54,888 nucleotides of DNA from Maritalea sp047634455 (GCF_047634455.1 NZ_JBLIAI010000015.1:1-54888); one strand, 5' to 3'; counted from the first letter of the stretch, positions 17,734-27,073 are shown. Made by a program: numbers and translations. The notes: generated by a model from the sequence alone, not told the origin.

Positions 17734-19077
17734 ATGAAAAAGCTATTCATCAAAACCTATGGCTGCCAGATGAATGTCTATGACAGTGATCGCATGGTCG
17801 ACGCGTTGGCACCGTCGGGCTATGAAGCAACGTCCGACATTGATGAAGCCGATCTGGTTTTGCTCAATACGTGCCACATTCGGGAAAAAGCTGCCGAAAA
17901 AGTATATTCCGAACTTGGGCGCTTACGCATCATGCGTGAGAAAAAGGAAAAGCTGGGCGGCAAAGTAATGATCGGCATTGCTGGTTGTGTGGCCCAGGCC
18001 GAAGGCGAAGAAATTGTGCGCCGTGCGCCTGTGGTTGATTTGGTGTTTGGTCCGCAATCCTATCACCGTTTGCCCGAACTTTTGGAGCAGGCGCACACAA
18101 AAAAGGTGGTTGAAACCGATTTTCCAGCAGAAGATAAATTTGAACATTTACCAAAGCCGAAACGCGAAACAACCATTGCGCGCGGCTTAACCTCGTTCCT
18201 GACCGTGCAAGAAGGCTGCGACAAATTCTGCTCGTTCTGCGTCGTGCCTTATACCCGTGGTGCCGAAGTTTCGCGTCCGATTGCACAAATAATTGCCGAG
18301 GCTGAAAACCTTGTGGATGCTGGCGTCAGAGAAATCACGCTGCTGGGCCAAAACGTCAACGCCTATCATGGGCTGGATGCGAACGGCGACAGCGCGGGCC
18401 TTGCCCACTTGCTCTATAAGCTCGCCGACATTAAGGGCCTTGATCGCCTGCGCTACACCACGTCGCACCCGCGCGATATGGATGATGCCCTGATCAAAGC
18501 CCACGGCGAACTTGATATGCTAATGCCCTATCTGCATCTGCCGGTGCAGTCGGGGTCCGACAAAATCCTCAAGTCGATGAACCGCCAGCACACAGTTGAA
18601 CATTATATGGCTTTGCTGGACCGCATTCGGTCGTCCCGGCCGGACATTGCTCTGTCGGGTGATTTCATTGTTGGTTTCCCTGGAGAAACTGAAGCAGATT
18701 TTGAAGGCACCATGCAGTTGGTGCGTGACGTGGAATATGCGCAAGCCTATTCGTTCAAATACTCAACCCGCCCTGGCACACCGGGTGCCACAATGGATAA
18801 TCAAGTCCCCGAAGAGGTGAAATCGGAACGTTTGCAGCGGTTGCAAACATTGCTCAATCATCAGCAAACCGAGTTCAACAAGTCCCGTATCGGCACCACG
18901 ATGAAGGTTTTGTTTGAAAAAACCGGTCGCGACCCTGGTCAAATTGTTGGGCGCTCCCCATATCTACAACCAGTGCAAGTTGATGCAGACCCGTCTCATA
19001 TCGGCACAATTCGTGATGTTTTTATCGATTCGGTAGGGAAATTTTCACTTTTTGGTAAGATTGTCATAAATAATTAG
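17734..19077 (+). CDS. miaB: tRNA-2-methylthio-N6-dimethylallyladenosine synthase
   Basis: A 447-residue radical-SAM methylthiotransferase that adds a methylthio group to i6A37 of tRNAs. The N-terminal domain has three cluster-binding cysteines (YGCQMN, LNTCHIR, AGCVAQ); the radical-SAM motif is Cys162-x3-Cys166-x2-Cys169; the C-terminal TRAM domain ends the protein. Everything looks complete. It follows plsC after 87 bases with a small ACACCA/TGGTGT palindrome at 17666-17682 and is followed by phoH on the same strand. Confidence 0.97.
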   Translation: MKKLFIKTYGCQMNVYDSDRMVDALAPSGYEATSDIDEADLVLLNTCHIREKAAEKVYSELGRLRIMREKKEKLGGKVMIGIAGCVAQAEGEEIVRRAPVVDLVFGPQSYHRLPELLEQAHTKKVVETDFPAEDKFEHLPKPKRETTIARGLTSFLTVQEGCDKFCSFCVVPYTRGAEVSRPIAQIIAEAENLVDAGVREITLLGQNVNAYHGLDANGDSAGLAHLLYKLADIKGLDRLRYTTSHPRDMDDALIKAHGELDMLMPYLHLPVQSGSDKILKSMNRQHTVEHYMALLDRIRSSRPDIALSGDFIVGFPGETEADFEGTMQLVRDVEYAQAYSFKYSTRPGTPGATMDNQVPEEVKSERLQRLQTLLNHQQTEFNKSRIGTTMKVLFEKTGRDPGQIVGRSPYLQPVQVDADPSHIGTIRDVFIDSVGKFSLFGKIVINN

Positions 19078-19143
19078 GAGTTTGGCCGCAAAATTGCGCC
19101 ATACTCAAATGACACTGAGTCGCAAACATAAAGGAGCTCTTGT

Positions 19144-20169
19144 TTGACAAAATCATGGTCACCCGAAGGCCATAAATCGGACACAACAGATTTGGAATTG
19201 GCGTTTGAAGACAATCGTTTAGCGTCCCAACTTTATGGCGAGTTTGACCAAAATCTGGCTCTGATTGAACAAAAGCTCGGCGTACGCGCCAATACCCGCG
19301 GCAATCATGTCATGTTATCTGGCAGCGCGATCAATATAGATCAAGCGCGCCGGACCCTCGAATCTCTTTACGCGCAACTTGAAGATGGTCAAGATATCTC
19401 CATTGGAGATGTCGATGGCGTTATTCGCATGATCATCACTGAGGACAGCCAACTGACCCTGCCGACCTTTGAAACAAAAGGCCGGGTTCGAATGGCGCAA
19501 ATTGCAACACGTAAATCCACAATTGTTGCGCGCTCGCCCGCCCAAGATGGCTATATCCGGGCTATGGATCGCACCGAAATGGTGTTTGGTGTTGGCCCAG
19601 CGGGGACCGGCAAAACCTATTTGGCGGTTGCCTATGCAGCAACATTGCTCGAACGTGGCGACATTAGTCGCATCATCCTGTCGCGACCTGCGGTTGAAGC
19701 AGGCGAGCATTTGGGCTTTTTGCCCGGTGACATGAAAGATAAGGTCGATCCATATTTGCGCCCGCTTTACGATGCGCTTTACGATATGATGCAGCCAGAG
19801 ATCGTTGATCGTTGCATTGAAAACCGTTCGATTGAAGTGGCGCCATTGGCTTTTATGCGCGGGCGTACACTCGCCAATGCTGTGGTGATTTTGGACGAAG
19901 CACAAAACACAACCGCGCAGCAAATGAAAATGTTTCTAACGCGGCTCGGCGAAAATTCAAAAATGATCATTACCGGCGACCCATCCCAGGTTGATTTGCC
20001 CCGTGGGGTGAAATCGGGCCTCGCAGAAGCATTAGACTTTTTGTCTGGCGTTCAAGGCATTCATGTGACCCGCTTTACAGACAAAGATGTGGTGCGTCAC
20101 GAAATGGTCGCCCGGATTATTCGCGCTTATGAAAAAGCGGAGAAGAAGGCCAGAAATGCCGATAAATAG
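19144..20169 (+). CDS. PhoH-family ATPase (PhoH-like protein)
   Basis: A 341-residue cytosolic NTPase. An N-terminal KH-like region (about residues 25-95) is followed by the PhoH P-loop GPAGTGKT at 151-158 and Walker B VVILDEAQN. Its fixed pairing with ybeY and corC points to a role in RNA or ribosome quality control, as in many bacteria. It starts with TTG: AAGGAG lies eight bases before it and there is no better ATG. The intact P-loop and adjacency with ybeY (nine-base gap) make the assignment firm, although the exact substrate of the family is unresolved. Confidence 0.93.
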   Translation: MTKSWSPEGHKSDTTDLELAFEDNRLASQLYGEFDQNLALIEQKLGVRANTRGNHVMLSGSAINIDQARRTLESLYAQLEDGQDISIGDVDGVIRMIITEDSQLTLPTFETKGRVRMAQIATRKSTIVARSPAQDGYIRAMDRTEMVFGVGPAGTGKTYLAVAYAATLLERGDISRIILSRPAVEAGEHLGFLPGDMKDKVDPYLRPLYDALYDMMQPEIVDRCIENRSIEVAPLAFMRGRTLANAVVILDEAQNTTAQQMKMFLTRLGENSKMIITGDPSQVDLPRGVKSGLAEALDFLSGVQGIHVTRFTDKDVVRHEMVARIIRAYEKAEKKARNADK

Positions 20170-20178
20170 GTCGGAACT

Positions 20179-20679
20179 TTGGTAGGACAATTGTCAGATT
20201 TTCAAATTGAAATTGATGTGCTGATCCAAGACGATGCATGGGATATGGCGTTGGAAAGCGTGATTTTGCGCGCCATCAACACAGCGATTACCCACTTAGG
20301 CATTCAGCCAACGGGTCCCACAGAATTGTCAGTTTTGTTGACCAATGACGCGCATCAACATCAGCTAAATGCCCAGTGGCGTGAAAAACAATCCTCCACC
20401 AATGTACTGTCTTTTGCACAGCTAGAACCATTTGCCCCTGTTACCGGTCTTGTTGGCGACATATCTTTAGCCTATGAAACCGTTGCAAAAGAGGCGCAGC
20501 TGGAGGGCAAAAGCTTCCCCGATCACGTCTCACACCTTTGTGTGCATGGATTTTTGCACATTTTAGGCTATGATCACTTGACCAGTGAAGAAGCGGACAA
20601 AATGGAACAATTGGAGCGCGAAATATTGCGCGCCCTTGAAATTAACGACCCCTATGCCGAAATAGCACTCAACAGTTGA
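20179..20679 (+). CDS. ybeY: Endoribonuclease / rRNA maturation factor YbeY
   Basis: A 166-residue zinc metalloprotein needed for 16S rRNA 3'-end maturation and ribosome quality control. The H-x3-H-x5-H zinc site is in HGFLHILGYDH near residues 122-132, preceded by STNVLSFAQ. TTG start at 20179; no in-frame ATG exists before the domain except one at Met22, which would remove conserved sequence. It lies between phoH and corC and its stop overlaps a possible corC TTG, consistent with a coupled operon. Confidence 0.95.
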   Translation: MVGQLSDFQIEIDVLIQDDAWDMALESVILRAINTAITHLGIQPTGPTELSVLLTNDAHQHQLNAQWREKQSSTNVLSFAQLEPFAPVTGLVGDISLAYETVAKEAQLEGKSFPDHVSHLCVHGFLHILGYDHLTSEEADKMEQLEREILRALEINDPYAEIALNS

Positions 20680-20720
20680 ATATCCCTAAGGAGCAAAACC
20701 GGCCCATTGGCCGCATCGAA

Positions 20721-21797
20721 ATGAACGACAAAGACCAACCCATCGCCGCGGCGCAACGGCCGCATCGCCAGAATGGCGACAGTGCGCAAACTCCAAATTC
20801 GCATCCCGATCACAACCATTCCATCGATAGGAAGCAGTCTCTTTGGGATAAAATTAGAGCAAAATTTGCATTCCGTGCGCCAACTTTGCGCCAAGATTTG
20901 CAAGAAGCGCTTGAAGATTCCACAAATAATGGTTTTGACGCCGCCTTTTCTGATGGCGAGCGCGATCTTATTCAAAACGTCTTGAACCTATCAAAAATTC
21001 GCGTTGAAGATGTGATGGTTAACCGGGCCGACATTGAGGCCACTGAGGTTGACGATTCCGTCTCTACGTTGATTGCGCGATTCCGCAAAGCGGGTCACTC
21101 TCGTTTGCCGGTTTATGACGATATGCTCGATAATATTGTGGGCATGGTGCACATCAAAGATTTGCTCCTAAGCCTTTCTGAGCCGCAGCAAGCCGAGGAC
21201 AAAAAAACACATCCCGAAAAGTTGAAATCGGGCACATTGCGCGCAAAACTTGTCAATACAGGCCTTGTTCGCGAGGTGCTTTATGTGCCGCCAGCCATGC
21301 CTGTGGGCAATTTGCTGCAATCTATGCAAGCAACACGTATCCATATGGCGATTGTGGTCGACGAGTATGGCGGCACTGACGGTTTGGTGACGATTGAAGA
21401 TTTGATCGAAGAAGTTGTTGGCGATATCGAAGACGAGCACGATGAGGTTGAAGAAATTCGGGTAAGCCAAATCGACGAAAACACGTTTGTTGTTGATGCG
21501 CGGTGTGAACTTGAAGATCTTTCAGACGCATTGGGCCCCGAGTTTGAGCCGGGTGAGCATGCCGAAGATGTGGACACGTTGGGCGGCTTAGTTACTTCGT
21601 TGGTTGATCGTGTGCCGGTGCGTGGGGAAGTCATATCCAAACTTCGTGGCTTTGAATTCGAAATCATTCAAGCTGATCCACGCCGGGTGAAAACCATCAA
21701 AGTAACCCGTCGCAAGCGGGCCCCACGGCCGCGCCCGCGCAAGCTTAAGATCGAAAATAGCGAACAGGATGAACATACAAAAACCGCCGCTGAGTAG
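20721..21797 (+). CDS. corC: CorC/HlyC-family CBS-domain protein
   Basis: Roughly 358 residues without membrane spans: two CBS domains (from DVMVNRADIEATEVDDSV through VHIKDLL, and VVDEYGGTDGLVTIEDLIEE) and a C-terminal CorC_HlyC domain (from about residue 250). Members are linked to magnesium or cobalt efflux, and CBS pairs usually bind adenosyl ligands. The start is uncertain: ATG at 20721 lacks a close ribosome site, while AAGGAG at 20688 would suit an unusual ATT at 20706, and a TTG at 20676 overlaps ybeY. The first 40 residues are charged and disordered-looking, as is the basic tail. Confidence 0.9.
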   Translation: MNDKDQPIAAAQRPHRQNGDSAQTPNSHPDHNHSIDRKQSLWDKIRAKFAFRAPTLRQDLQEALEDSTNNGFDAAFSDGERDLIQNVLNLSKIRVEDVMVNRADIEATEVDDSVSTLIARFRKAGHSRLPVYDDMLDNIVGMVHIKDLLLSLSEPQQAEDKKTHPEKLKSGTLRAKLVNTGLVREVLYVPPAMPVGNLLQSMQATRIHMAIVVDEYGGTDGLVTIEDLIEEVVGDIEDEHDEVEEIRVSQIDENTFVVDARCELEDLSDALGPEFEPGEHAEDVDTLGGLVTSLVDRVPVRGEVISKLRGFEFEIIQADPRRVKTIKVTRRKRAPRPRPRKLKIENSEQDEHTKTAAE

Positions 21798-21862
21798 ATT
21801 TGCTTTCAACTTGGTCTTGACGAAGCCACAATCAAACGCGAGCAATGTACCTAACTGATTTG

Positions 21863-21924
21863 CTAGGGTTTAGACTCAATTGAACTGCTGTCCAGATCAT
21901 TTCTCAATTGAGTTCAGACCCTAG
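21863..21924 (+). repeat. Long inverted repeat between corC and lnt
   Basis: Two 21-base arms (21863-21883 and 21904-21924), each running from CTAGGGT to the palindrome TCAATTGA, are separated by 20 bases. They match at 18 of 21 positions. In a plus-strand RNA two of the three differences become G-U pairs, leaving one A-C mismatch, so a stable 21-pair hairpin forms; on the minus strand the same positions do not pair. No long T tract follows. It may act as an mRNA element ahead of lnt or be a small mobile-element relic. Confidence 0.65.
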
Positions 21925-21941
21925 ATAGGTAATTGCGTTTC

Positions 21942-23567
21942 ATGTTGGATAATTTCGTACAATGGTGTTTGTTGGTGCATGGCTGGCGGCGGGTGGTCAT
22001 CGCCTTTGTGGCGGGCGCGCTTGCCGCCCTGTCAATGCCACCACTATTCGCATTTCCCGTACTGTTTGTCGCGTTTCCCATTTTGGTGTGGCTGCTTGAT
22101 GGTGTTGAAACGCAACAATCTTGGCACCTAAGAATCTTCGGGCCGGCATTTCGAATTGGTTGGAGCTTTGGCTTTGGCTATTTCACCATCTCGTTACATT
22201 GGATGTCGGGTGCGTTTTTTGTCGAGCCTGACTTGTTTTTGTGGGCTTTGCCGCTGGGGCTTTTGGGCTTGCCAGCTGTCCTTGCCCTGTTCTGGGGCGT
22301 CGGCGCAGCCCTTGCCCATTTGATGTGGTCAGATTATGGGCAACGGATATTTGCGCTTGCCGCAACGTTAAGCCTGACCGAATTTTTGCGTGGCCAATTG
22401 TTCACGGGGTTCCCCTGGAACTTGCCCGGTTATGCGTTGAACATAACCGATCAAACCATGCAGCTTGGTGCGGTGATCGGCATATATGGCCTAAGCTTTT
22501 TGGTGCTAATTATCGCGATGGCACCGGCAACCATATGGCCAAATCTGGGGCAAACGAAAACCGCAAGGTTCGCGCCCCTTGCAGGAAGTGTCGCGCTTTT
22601 GGTGGTCTTGTTTGGGTTTGGCCAATTCCGGCTCAACGCCAACCCAACTCAATATCGTGACGATGTGCGGTTGCGCTTGGTGCAACCAAATATCCCACAA
22701 GCAGAAAAGTGGAAACCAGAGAACGAAATTCCAATCTTTGAGAAATTGCTTACCCTGTCCACCGAACGTTCGTCACCTCAGGATCCAGGTTTAATTGCTG
22801 CCACGCATCTGATTTGGCCCGAATCGGTTTTTCCATTTCTGGTGGCTGAGCGGCCAGAGGCGTTGGCCCGGATCGCCCGTCTTTTACCAAACGGCACAAG
22901 CCTAATTGCTGGCGCGGCGCGTAACAACACGGATCGAACGGGCTTGGGCCAAACTGAAACCGGCCTTTTGAACTCAATTCTTTCTTTTAATGATCAAGGT
23001 GAGATCAACGCAACATATGATAAATACCGCCTCGTGCCGTTTGGTGAATTTGTGCCGTTCAAGCCACTATTGTCGTTGCTTGGTATTCGCGAAATGGTTA
23101 GCGCATCAGATAGTTTTGTGCATGGCGCACGATCGAACAGGCCATTTGCGCCATCGGGTACACCGCCACTTTTGCCGCTGATTTGCTACGAAGATATTTT
23201 TTCGGGCGAACTTGGCGATGGTGTTAATCAAGCGGAATGGATGTTAAATCTCACAAATGATGCATGGTTTGCGGGTACCATCGGCCCTGCACAGCATTTT
23301 GAGCAGGCGCGTATGCGGGCCGTCGAACAGGGTTTGCCGCTTGTGCGGGTCGCCAACACCGGCCGTACCGCCATTGTTGATTCTTTGGGGCGCGTCACGG
23401 CTTCATTGGCGCAGGACGAAGCTGCGGTGCTCAATTCAAATTTGCCGCAAAGGCTTGAGAAAACTTTATTTTCGCAATACCGTCATATGATATTTTATTT
23501 GATAATTGGCGCAGTGTTGATTTCCGTACTTTTAAGGAATAGATGGCGTCGAAATTGGGAGAACTAG
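21942..23567 (+). CDS. lnt: Apolipoprotein N-acyltransferase
   Basis: A 541-residue inner-membrane enzyme that adds the third acyl chain to lipoproteins. Six or so N-terminal membrane spans (residues about 15-210) are followed by a periplasmic nitrilase domain with catalytic Glu294 (IWPESVFPF), Lys361 (YDKYRLVPFGE) and Cys415 (LICYED), then a final membrane span before a basic tail (RNRWRR). The ATG at 21942 is preferred to a TTG three codons upstream. A long inverted repeat lies just upstream. The small regulator gene starts two bases past its stop. Confidence 0.96.
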   Translation: MLDNFVQWCLLVHGWRRVVIAFVAGALAALSMPPLFAFPVLFVAFPILVWLLDGVETQQSWHLRIFGPAFRIGWSFGFGYFTISLHWMSGAFFVEPDLFLWALPLGLLGLPAVLALFWGVGAALAHLMWSDYGQRIFALAATLSLTEFLRGQLFTGFPWNLPGYALNITDQTMQLGAVIGIYGLSFLVLIIAMAPATIWPNLGQTKTARFAPLAGSVALLVVLFGFGQFRLNANPTQYRDDVRLRLVQPNIPQAEKWKPENEIPIFEKLLTLSTERSSPQDPGLIAATHLIWPESVFPFLVAERPEALARIARLLPNGTSLIAGAARNNTDRTGLGQTETGLLNSILSFNDQGEINATYDKYRLVPFGEFVPFKPLLSLLGIREMVSASDSFVHGARSNRPFAPSGTPPLLPLICYEDIFSGELGDGVNQAEWMLNLTNDAWFAGTIGPAQHFEQARMRAVEQGLPLVRVANTGRTAIVDSLGRVTASLAQDEAAVLNSNLPQRLEKTLFSQYRHMIFYLIIGAVLISVLLRNRWRRNWEN

Positions 23568-23568
23568 A

Positions 23569-23973
23569 TTGCCAATCCCTCATCCGCGACAGCCCGATCA
23601 AATTGACCAGCATGTAGGACACCAAGTGCGCCTAAGGCGCAAAGCCCGCCATATGTCCATGAAGGAGCTGGCCCAATCTTTAGGGATCACATACCAGCAG
23701 GTTCAAAAATACGAAACCGGCTCAAACCGCATTCCCGTATCCCGATTGGCCTTTATTGCAGAATTGTTAGGCGGTTCGCCCGGTGATTTTTATGATGACG
23801 TGTCTGCACCCGCATTTGCGGAAACCCCACAGCAAGCGTTTTCCACACTGTCTTCAGAAAAACGGCGCTTGCTGAACGCCTTTGATGCCATTCCCACTGC
23901 GGTGGCCAAAAACGCCCTTTTGGATATCGCAGATCAAATGGCTGCACCCTATGTGCCGCAAAAAAACGAGTGA
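23569..23973 (+). CDS. Small XRE-family helix-turn-helix regulator
   Basis: A 134-residue DNA-binding protein. Residues about 14-70 form an XRE/Cro helix-turn-helix (MKELAQSLGITYQQVQKYET), followed by a short linker and a C-terminal helical segment (RRLLNAFDAIPTAVAKNALL). TTG start with GGGAG ten bases upstream; it begins one base after the lnt stop. Genes of this type are kept between lnt and metK in Rhizobiales; the target is unknown to me. Control of neighbouring metK is a natural guess only. Confidence 0.85.
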   Translation: MPIPHPRQPDQIDQHVGHQVRLRRKARHMSMKELAQSLGITYQQVQKYETGSNRIPVSRLAFIAELLGGSPGDFYDDVSAPAFAETPQQAFSTLSSEKRRLLNAFDAIPTAVAKNALLDIADQMAAPYVPQKNE

Positions 23974-24094
23974 GATTCGCTAGATATAACGAATTCTTTA
24001 TATCCATGTTGCAATTATCAACGCCACAGAATAATTGTAGAGCCAACCGGCGCGCCAAAGGCGCTGTTCAAGCTCTGAATGAAAGGTCTCACTT

Positions 24095-25264
24095 GTGGCA
24101 ACATCGTCATATCTTTTTACCTCTGAATCCGTTTCAGAAGGGCATCCCGACAAAATCTGCGACCGTATTTCCGACGCGGTGCTTGACGCATTCTTGAAGG
24201 CGGATCCATATTCGCGTGTTGCTGTTGAAACATTGGCGACAACAAATAGGGTTGTCTTGGCAGGCGAAGTCCGCGGACCCAAGTCGATTGACAAAGCGGC
24301 GATGGAAGCGATAGCCCGCGAATGCATAAGAAATATCGGTTATGAGCAGGCCGGCTTTCATTGGCAGAACTGCGATATTGATATTTATGTGCACGAACAA
24401 TCTGCCGAAATTGCCCAGGGTGTAGATGCCTCAGGCAACAAAGATGAAGGTGCTGGCGACCAAGGTATTATGTTTGGTTTCGCGGTGGATGAGACCCCCG
24501 AACTCATGCCCGCGCCAATTCAATTTGCCCATAAAATCTTGCGTTCTATGGCCACGGCGCGCCACGCAGGCGAAGTGCCACAGCTTGCCCCCGATGCCAA
24601 AAGCCAAGTCACGTTGAAATACGAGGATGGCAAACCTGTAGGCACCGCTTCGGTTGTGGTGTCGACCCAGCACATTGAAGGCATCAGCCAACAAGACGTG
24701 CGCGAAATTATCCGCCCGTTTGTGCTCAGCGCCATGCCTGATGGCTGGATGTGTCCCGAAGAAGATTTTTATGTAAACCCTACAGGCGCATTTGTTATCG
24801 GCGGCCCCGATGGCGATGCAGGCTTAACCGGCCGCAAGATCATTGTGGACACCTATGGCGGCGCAGCCCCGCATGGTGGCGGCGCATTTTCGGGTAAAGA
24901 CCCCACCAAAGTCGACCGCTCAGCTGCTTATGCAGCGCGCTATTTGGCGAAAAATGTCGTTTCTGCTGGTTTGGCGAAAAAATGCGTAATCCAACTTTCT
25001 TATGCAATTGGTGTGTCCAAACCATTGTCGATCTTTGTCGATACGTTCGGTACGGGTTCGGTGAACGAGGATAAATTGGGCCAAGTACTCAATAAAGTGA
25101 TGGATCTTTCACCGCGCGGCATTCGTGAAGCGCTTGAGTTGAACAAGCCGATTTATGAGCGCACAGCGGCTTACGGGCATTTTGGCCGCAACCCCACAAA
25201 TGATGGTGGTTTTTCGTGGGAACGCACCAACCTAGGTGATGCGATCAGGTCGGAACTGACCTAA
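24095..25264 (+). CDS. metK: S-adenosylmethionine synthase
   Basis: A 389-residue tetrameric enzyme that makes S-adenosylmethionine from methionine and ATP. Signatures are SEGHPDKICDRISDA at the start, GAGDQGIMFG near residue 115 and GGAAPHGGGAFSGKDPTKVD near 253-272. GTG start at 24095 with AAAGG nine bases upstream. The 121-base leader (23974-24094) holds a GGCGC-rich hairpin but no SAM riboswitch I recognise. The trmB start is three bases past its stop, so the methyl donor and a methyltransferase are co-transcribed. Confidence 0.97.
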   Translation: MATSSYLFTSESVSEGHPDKICDRISDAVLDAFLKADPYSRVAVETLATTNRVVLAGEVRGPKSIDKAAMEAIARECIRNIGYEQAGFHWQNCDIDIYVHEQSAEIAQGVDASGNKDEGAGDQGIMFGFAVDETPELMPAPIQFAHKILRSMATARHAGEVPQLAPDAKSQVTLKYEDGKPVGTASVVVSTQHIEGISQQDVREIIRPFVLSAMPDGWMCPEEDFYVNPTGAFVIGGPDGDAGLTGRKIIVDTYGGAAPHGGGAFSGKDPTKVDRSAAYAARYLAKNVVSAGLAKKCVIQLSYAIGVSKPLSIFVDTFGTGSVNEDKLGQVLNKVMDLSPRGIREALELNKPIYERTAAYGHFGRNPTNDGGFSWERTNLGDAIRSELT

Positions 25265-25267
25265 TTC

Positions 25268-25996
25268 ATGTCTCCAGCATCAACATCGCATCTGCGTAAG
25301 AAAGAATATGGCCTAGAGGCTGAACGCAAGGCCTTCTTTGGCCGTCGTTCAGCCCATAAGCTGCACCCCACCCAGCAAAAGCTGGCCGATGAGTTGTTGC
25401 CCAAGGTCAAGCTTGATCTGGGGGAAGGGCCATTAGCGTTAAACGCGATATTTGAACATCAAGCGCCCAAGAATTTCATTGAAATCGGCTATGGCGGTGG
25501 TGAGCATTTGGCTCGGCAGGCCAGAGAGAACCGCGATGCCAATTTTATTGGCTGCGAACCCTTCATTGGCGGCATTGGCAAAATGCTGGCGGCGATCAAT
25601 GATGATCAACTGACCAATGTGAAGCTGTTTACCGACGATGCATTGCATTTGCTCAAAGCTCTGCCAGAAGCGTCTTTTGATGGGGCTTATTTGCTTTATC
25701 CTGACCCATGGCCGAAAAAACGTCACCACAAGCGCCGCTTTGTGAACGCAGTAACACTGAGCGCATTGGCAAGAATTTTGAAGCCGGGTGCTGAGTTTCG
25801 GGTGGCCACCGATATTGAGGATTACGCCACTTGGGCCCTTGGTCATATATTACGCCACGACCAATTTGATTGGCCACAAGTTGACGCGACTTCATGGCAT
25901 GAGCCATGGGACGGTTGGCAATCTACCCGTTATGAACAAAAGGCCCGCAAAGAGGGTCGAAACATCTCGTTCTATTTCAGCTTCATCCGCACCTAA
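25268..25996 (+). CDS. trmB: tRNA (guanine(46)-N7)-methyltransferase
   Basis: A 242-residue SAM-dependent methyltransferase that makes m7G46 in the variable loop of tRNAs. The SAM site is IEIGYGGGEHLARQA near residue 75 and the active-site block LLYPDPWPKKRHHKRRF lies near 142-158. A basic N-terminal extension (residues 1-25) is normal in Rhizobiales. It is directly downstream of metK and faces the gene at 25999 end to end, only two bases apart, with no visible terminator between. Confidence 0.96.
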   Translation: MSPASTSHLRKKEYGLEAERKAFFGRRSAHKLHPTQQKLADELLPKVKLDLGEGPLALNAIFEHQAPKNFIEIGYGGGEHLARQARENRDANFIGCEPFIGGIGKMLAAINDDQLTNVKLFTDDALHLLKALPEASFDGAYLLYPDPWPKKRHHKRRFVNAVTLSALARILKPGAEFRVATDIEDYATWALGHILRHDQFDWPQVDATSWHEPWDGWQSTRYEQKARKEGRNISFYFSFIRT

Positions 25997-25998
25997 AC

Positions 25999-26895
25999 TT
26001 AAGGGGTTGGCTGAAATTCAAACTTGGTGACTTTGGCTTTAAAAAAGGGAAAATAGTCGGGCGTCCCAAAATGGTTGCCCGCTTCAACCTCGCTCACAAA
26101 TGTGATCCCATCAACTGTTGCATATGTATGGGCAACGCCGCCAAACGGTTGTAGTTTGAACACTTGCGATGCATTTGAATTGCTCCAGCGTTGAATAAGA
26201 AATGCTGTCGGTGCGCCACGCGCATCAATGGTGATGTCCACCGCTTGCTCTAAGCCGTGTGCCCGAACCGTTGCCCGTATCAAATTGGGTGAGAGTTGTT
26301 CCCATTGCGCACCAAACTGGGGCAGCAAAGATACCGGCGACCAAGCCGCCATTTCGGTAACCACCCGGCCAAATCCTGATCTTTGGTAATCCGAAATGCC
26401 ACCGGCACGCGCAACGGGAAACACCCACAAAAGCCAAAACTTGGTCCAGGCTTCACCGGCCCAAAATGTATCGTCCCCATTCATCGCCATCAAATTATCT
26501 TTGGTCTTAAGCGACCATGTGAACCCTTGTGGGGCTGCGTTATATTGGATGCCATCGAATGCAAAGTAATTGTGCTTGTTCACGTCGCCCAAGCCAAACT
26601 CGCCCACCATTTCAATGCGATTGATGGTTTTGAGCAGCGCGCCGGGCGCAATCATAAAGCTAAAGTAGCGCTGAACCCCTTCAGGCAACCCCCCAACCAT
26701 TGCGGGGTCGTAAACCCCAGTTGCGAGGTCTTTGTACTGCCAAATTTCCTTGTTGACGGCCACAAGCGCCCGCCGATCAGAATAATTGAACCACAGCCCA
26801 ATCGCCACCAAGAGCGCAATAGCGGCACCCACAAAGTAGATTGCATATAGAAAATAGATCTTGAGCACGCTCGGCCACCTTTGGTTCTTATTCAT
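25999..26895 (-). CDS. DUF6544-like protein with an N-terminal membrane anchor
   Basis: A 298-residue protein with one strong N-terminal hydrophobic helix (about residues 12-32), the remainder probably outside the membrane. The pattern GVQRYFSFMI, a PxxFxWxxK stretch and a GFGRVVTEMAAWSPVSLLP block resembles what I know as DUF6544 (formerly DUF6920), a family of unknown function; I am only moderately sure. It is transcribed against trmB and divergently from the rimP operon, sharing the 26896-27073 region. Function is open. Confidence 0.7.
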   Translation of the reverse strand: MNKNQRWPSVLKIYFLYAIYFVGAAIALLVAIGLWFNYSDRRALVAVNKEIWQYKDLATGVYDPAMVGGLPEGVQRYFSFMIAPGALLKTINRIEMVGEFGLGDVNKHNYFAFDGIQYNAAPQGFTWSLKTKDNLMAMNGDDTFWAGEAWTKFWLLWVFPVARAGGISDYQRSGFGRVVTEMAAWSPVSLLPQFGAQWEQLSPNLIRATVRAHGLEQAVDITIDARGAPTAFLIQRWSNSNASQVFKLQPFGGVAHTYATVDGITFVSEVEAGNHFGTPDYFPFFKAKVTKFEFQPTP

Positions 26896-26978
26896 TCTGG
26901 CCCATGCGCCCCATCAATTCGTTGATAGAGGTCAACTCCTCTGCGCCCCAAGCGCAGGCGGTTTGTGTCGCAAATCGC

Positions 26979-27007
26979 TTGCCAAAACGCGATAAGGCAA
27001 GTATACA
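26979..27007 (+). promoter_or_regulatory. Candidate promoter of the rimP-nusA-infB operon
   Basis: TTGCCA (26979-26984) and TATACA (27002-27007) are separated by exactly 17 bases, giving a start near 27014 and a leader of about 60 bases. The boxes match the sigma-70 consensus at five and four of six positions. It is the best candidate between the divergent gene and rimP. Confidence 0.55.
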
Positions 27008-27033
27008 AGCTCCAAAATCTCAAATCGAATATG

Positions 27034-27066
27034 AGAGTGGGCGCCTACCGGCCCCGCTCTTTTTTA
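27034..27066 (+). terminator. Terminator-like attenuator just before rimP
   Basis: AGAGTGGG (27034-27041) pairs fully (one G-U) with CCCGCTCT (27053-27060) around an 11-base loop, followed by TTTTT. This is a complete Rho-independent terminator shape, yet it lies after the candidate promoter and ends only nine bases before the rimP start, with no gene upstream on this strand to terminate. That layout suggests attenuation of the operon; rimP leaders with terminators are known in enteric bacteria. It may be countered by NusA autoregulation or by an antiterminator I could not identify. Confidence 0.65.
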
Positions 27067-27073
27067 ATACCAA

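Noticed and set aside
23974..24094. A SAM or SAM/SAH riboswitch before metK
   Set aside because: The leader has a small GC-rich hairpin but none of the conserved cores I know for SAM-II or SAM/SAH types.
25999..26895. Signal that the DUF6544-like gene is recently transferred
   Set aside because: Codon use and composition look like the neighbours; insertion between trmB and rimP alone is not evidence of transfer.
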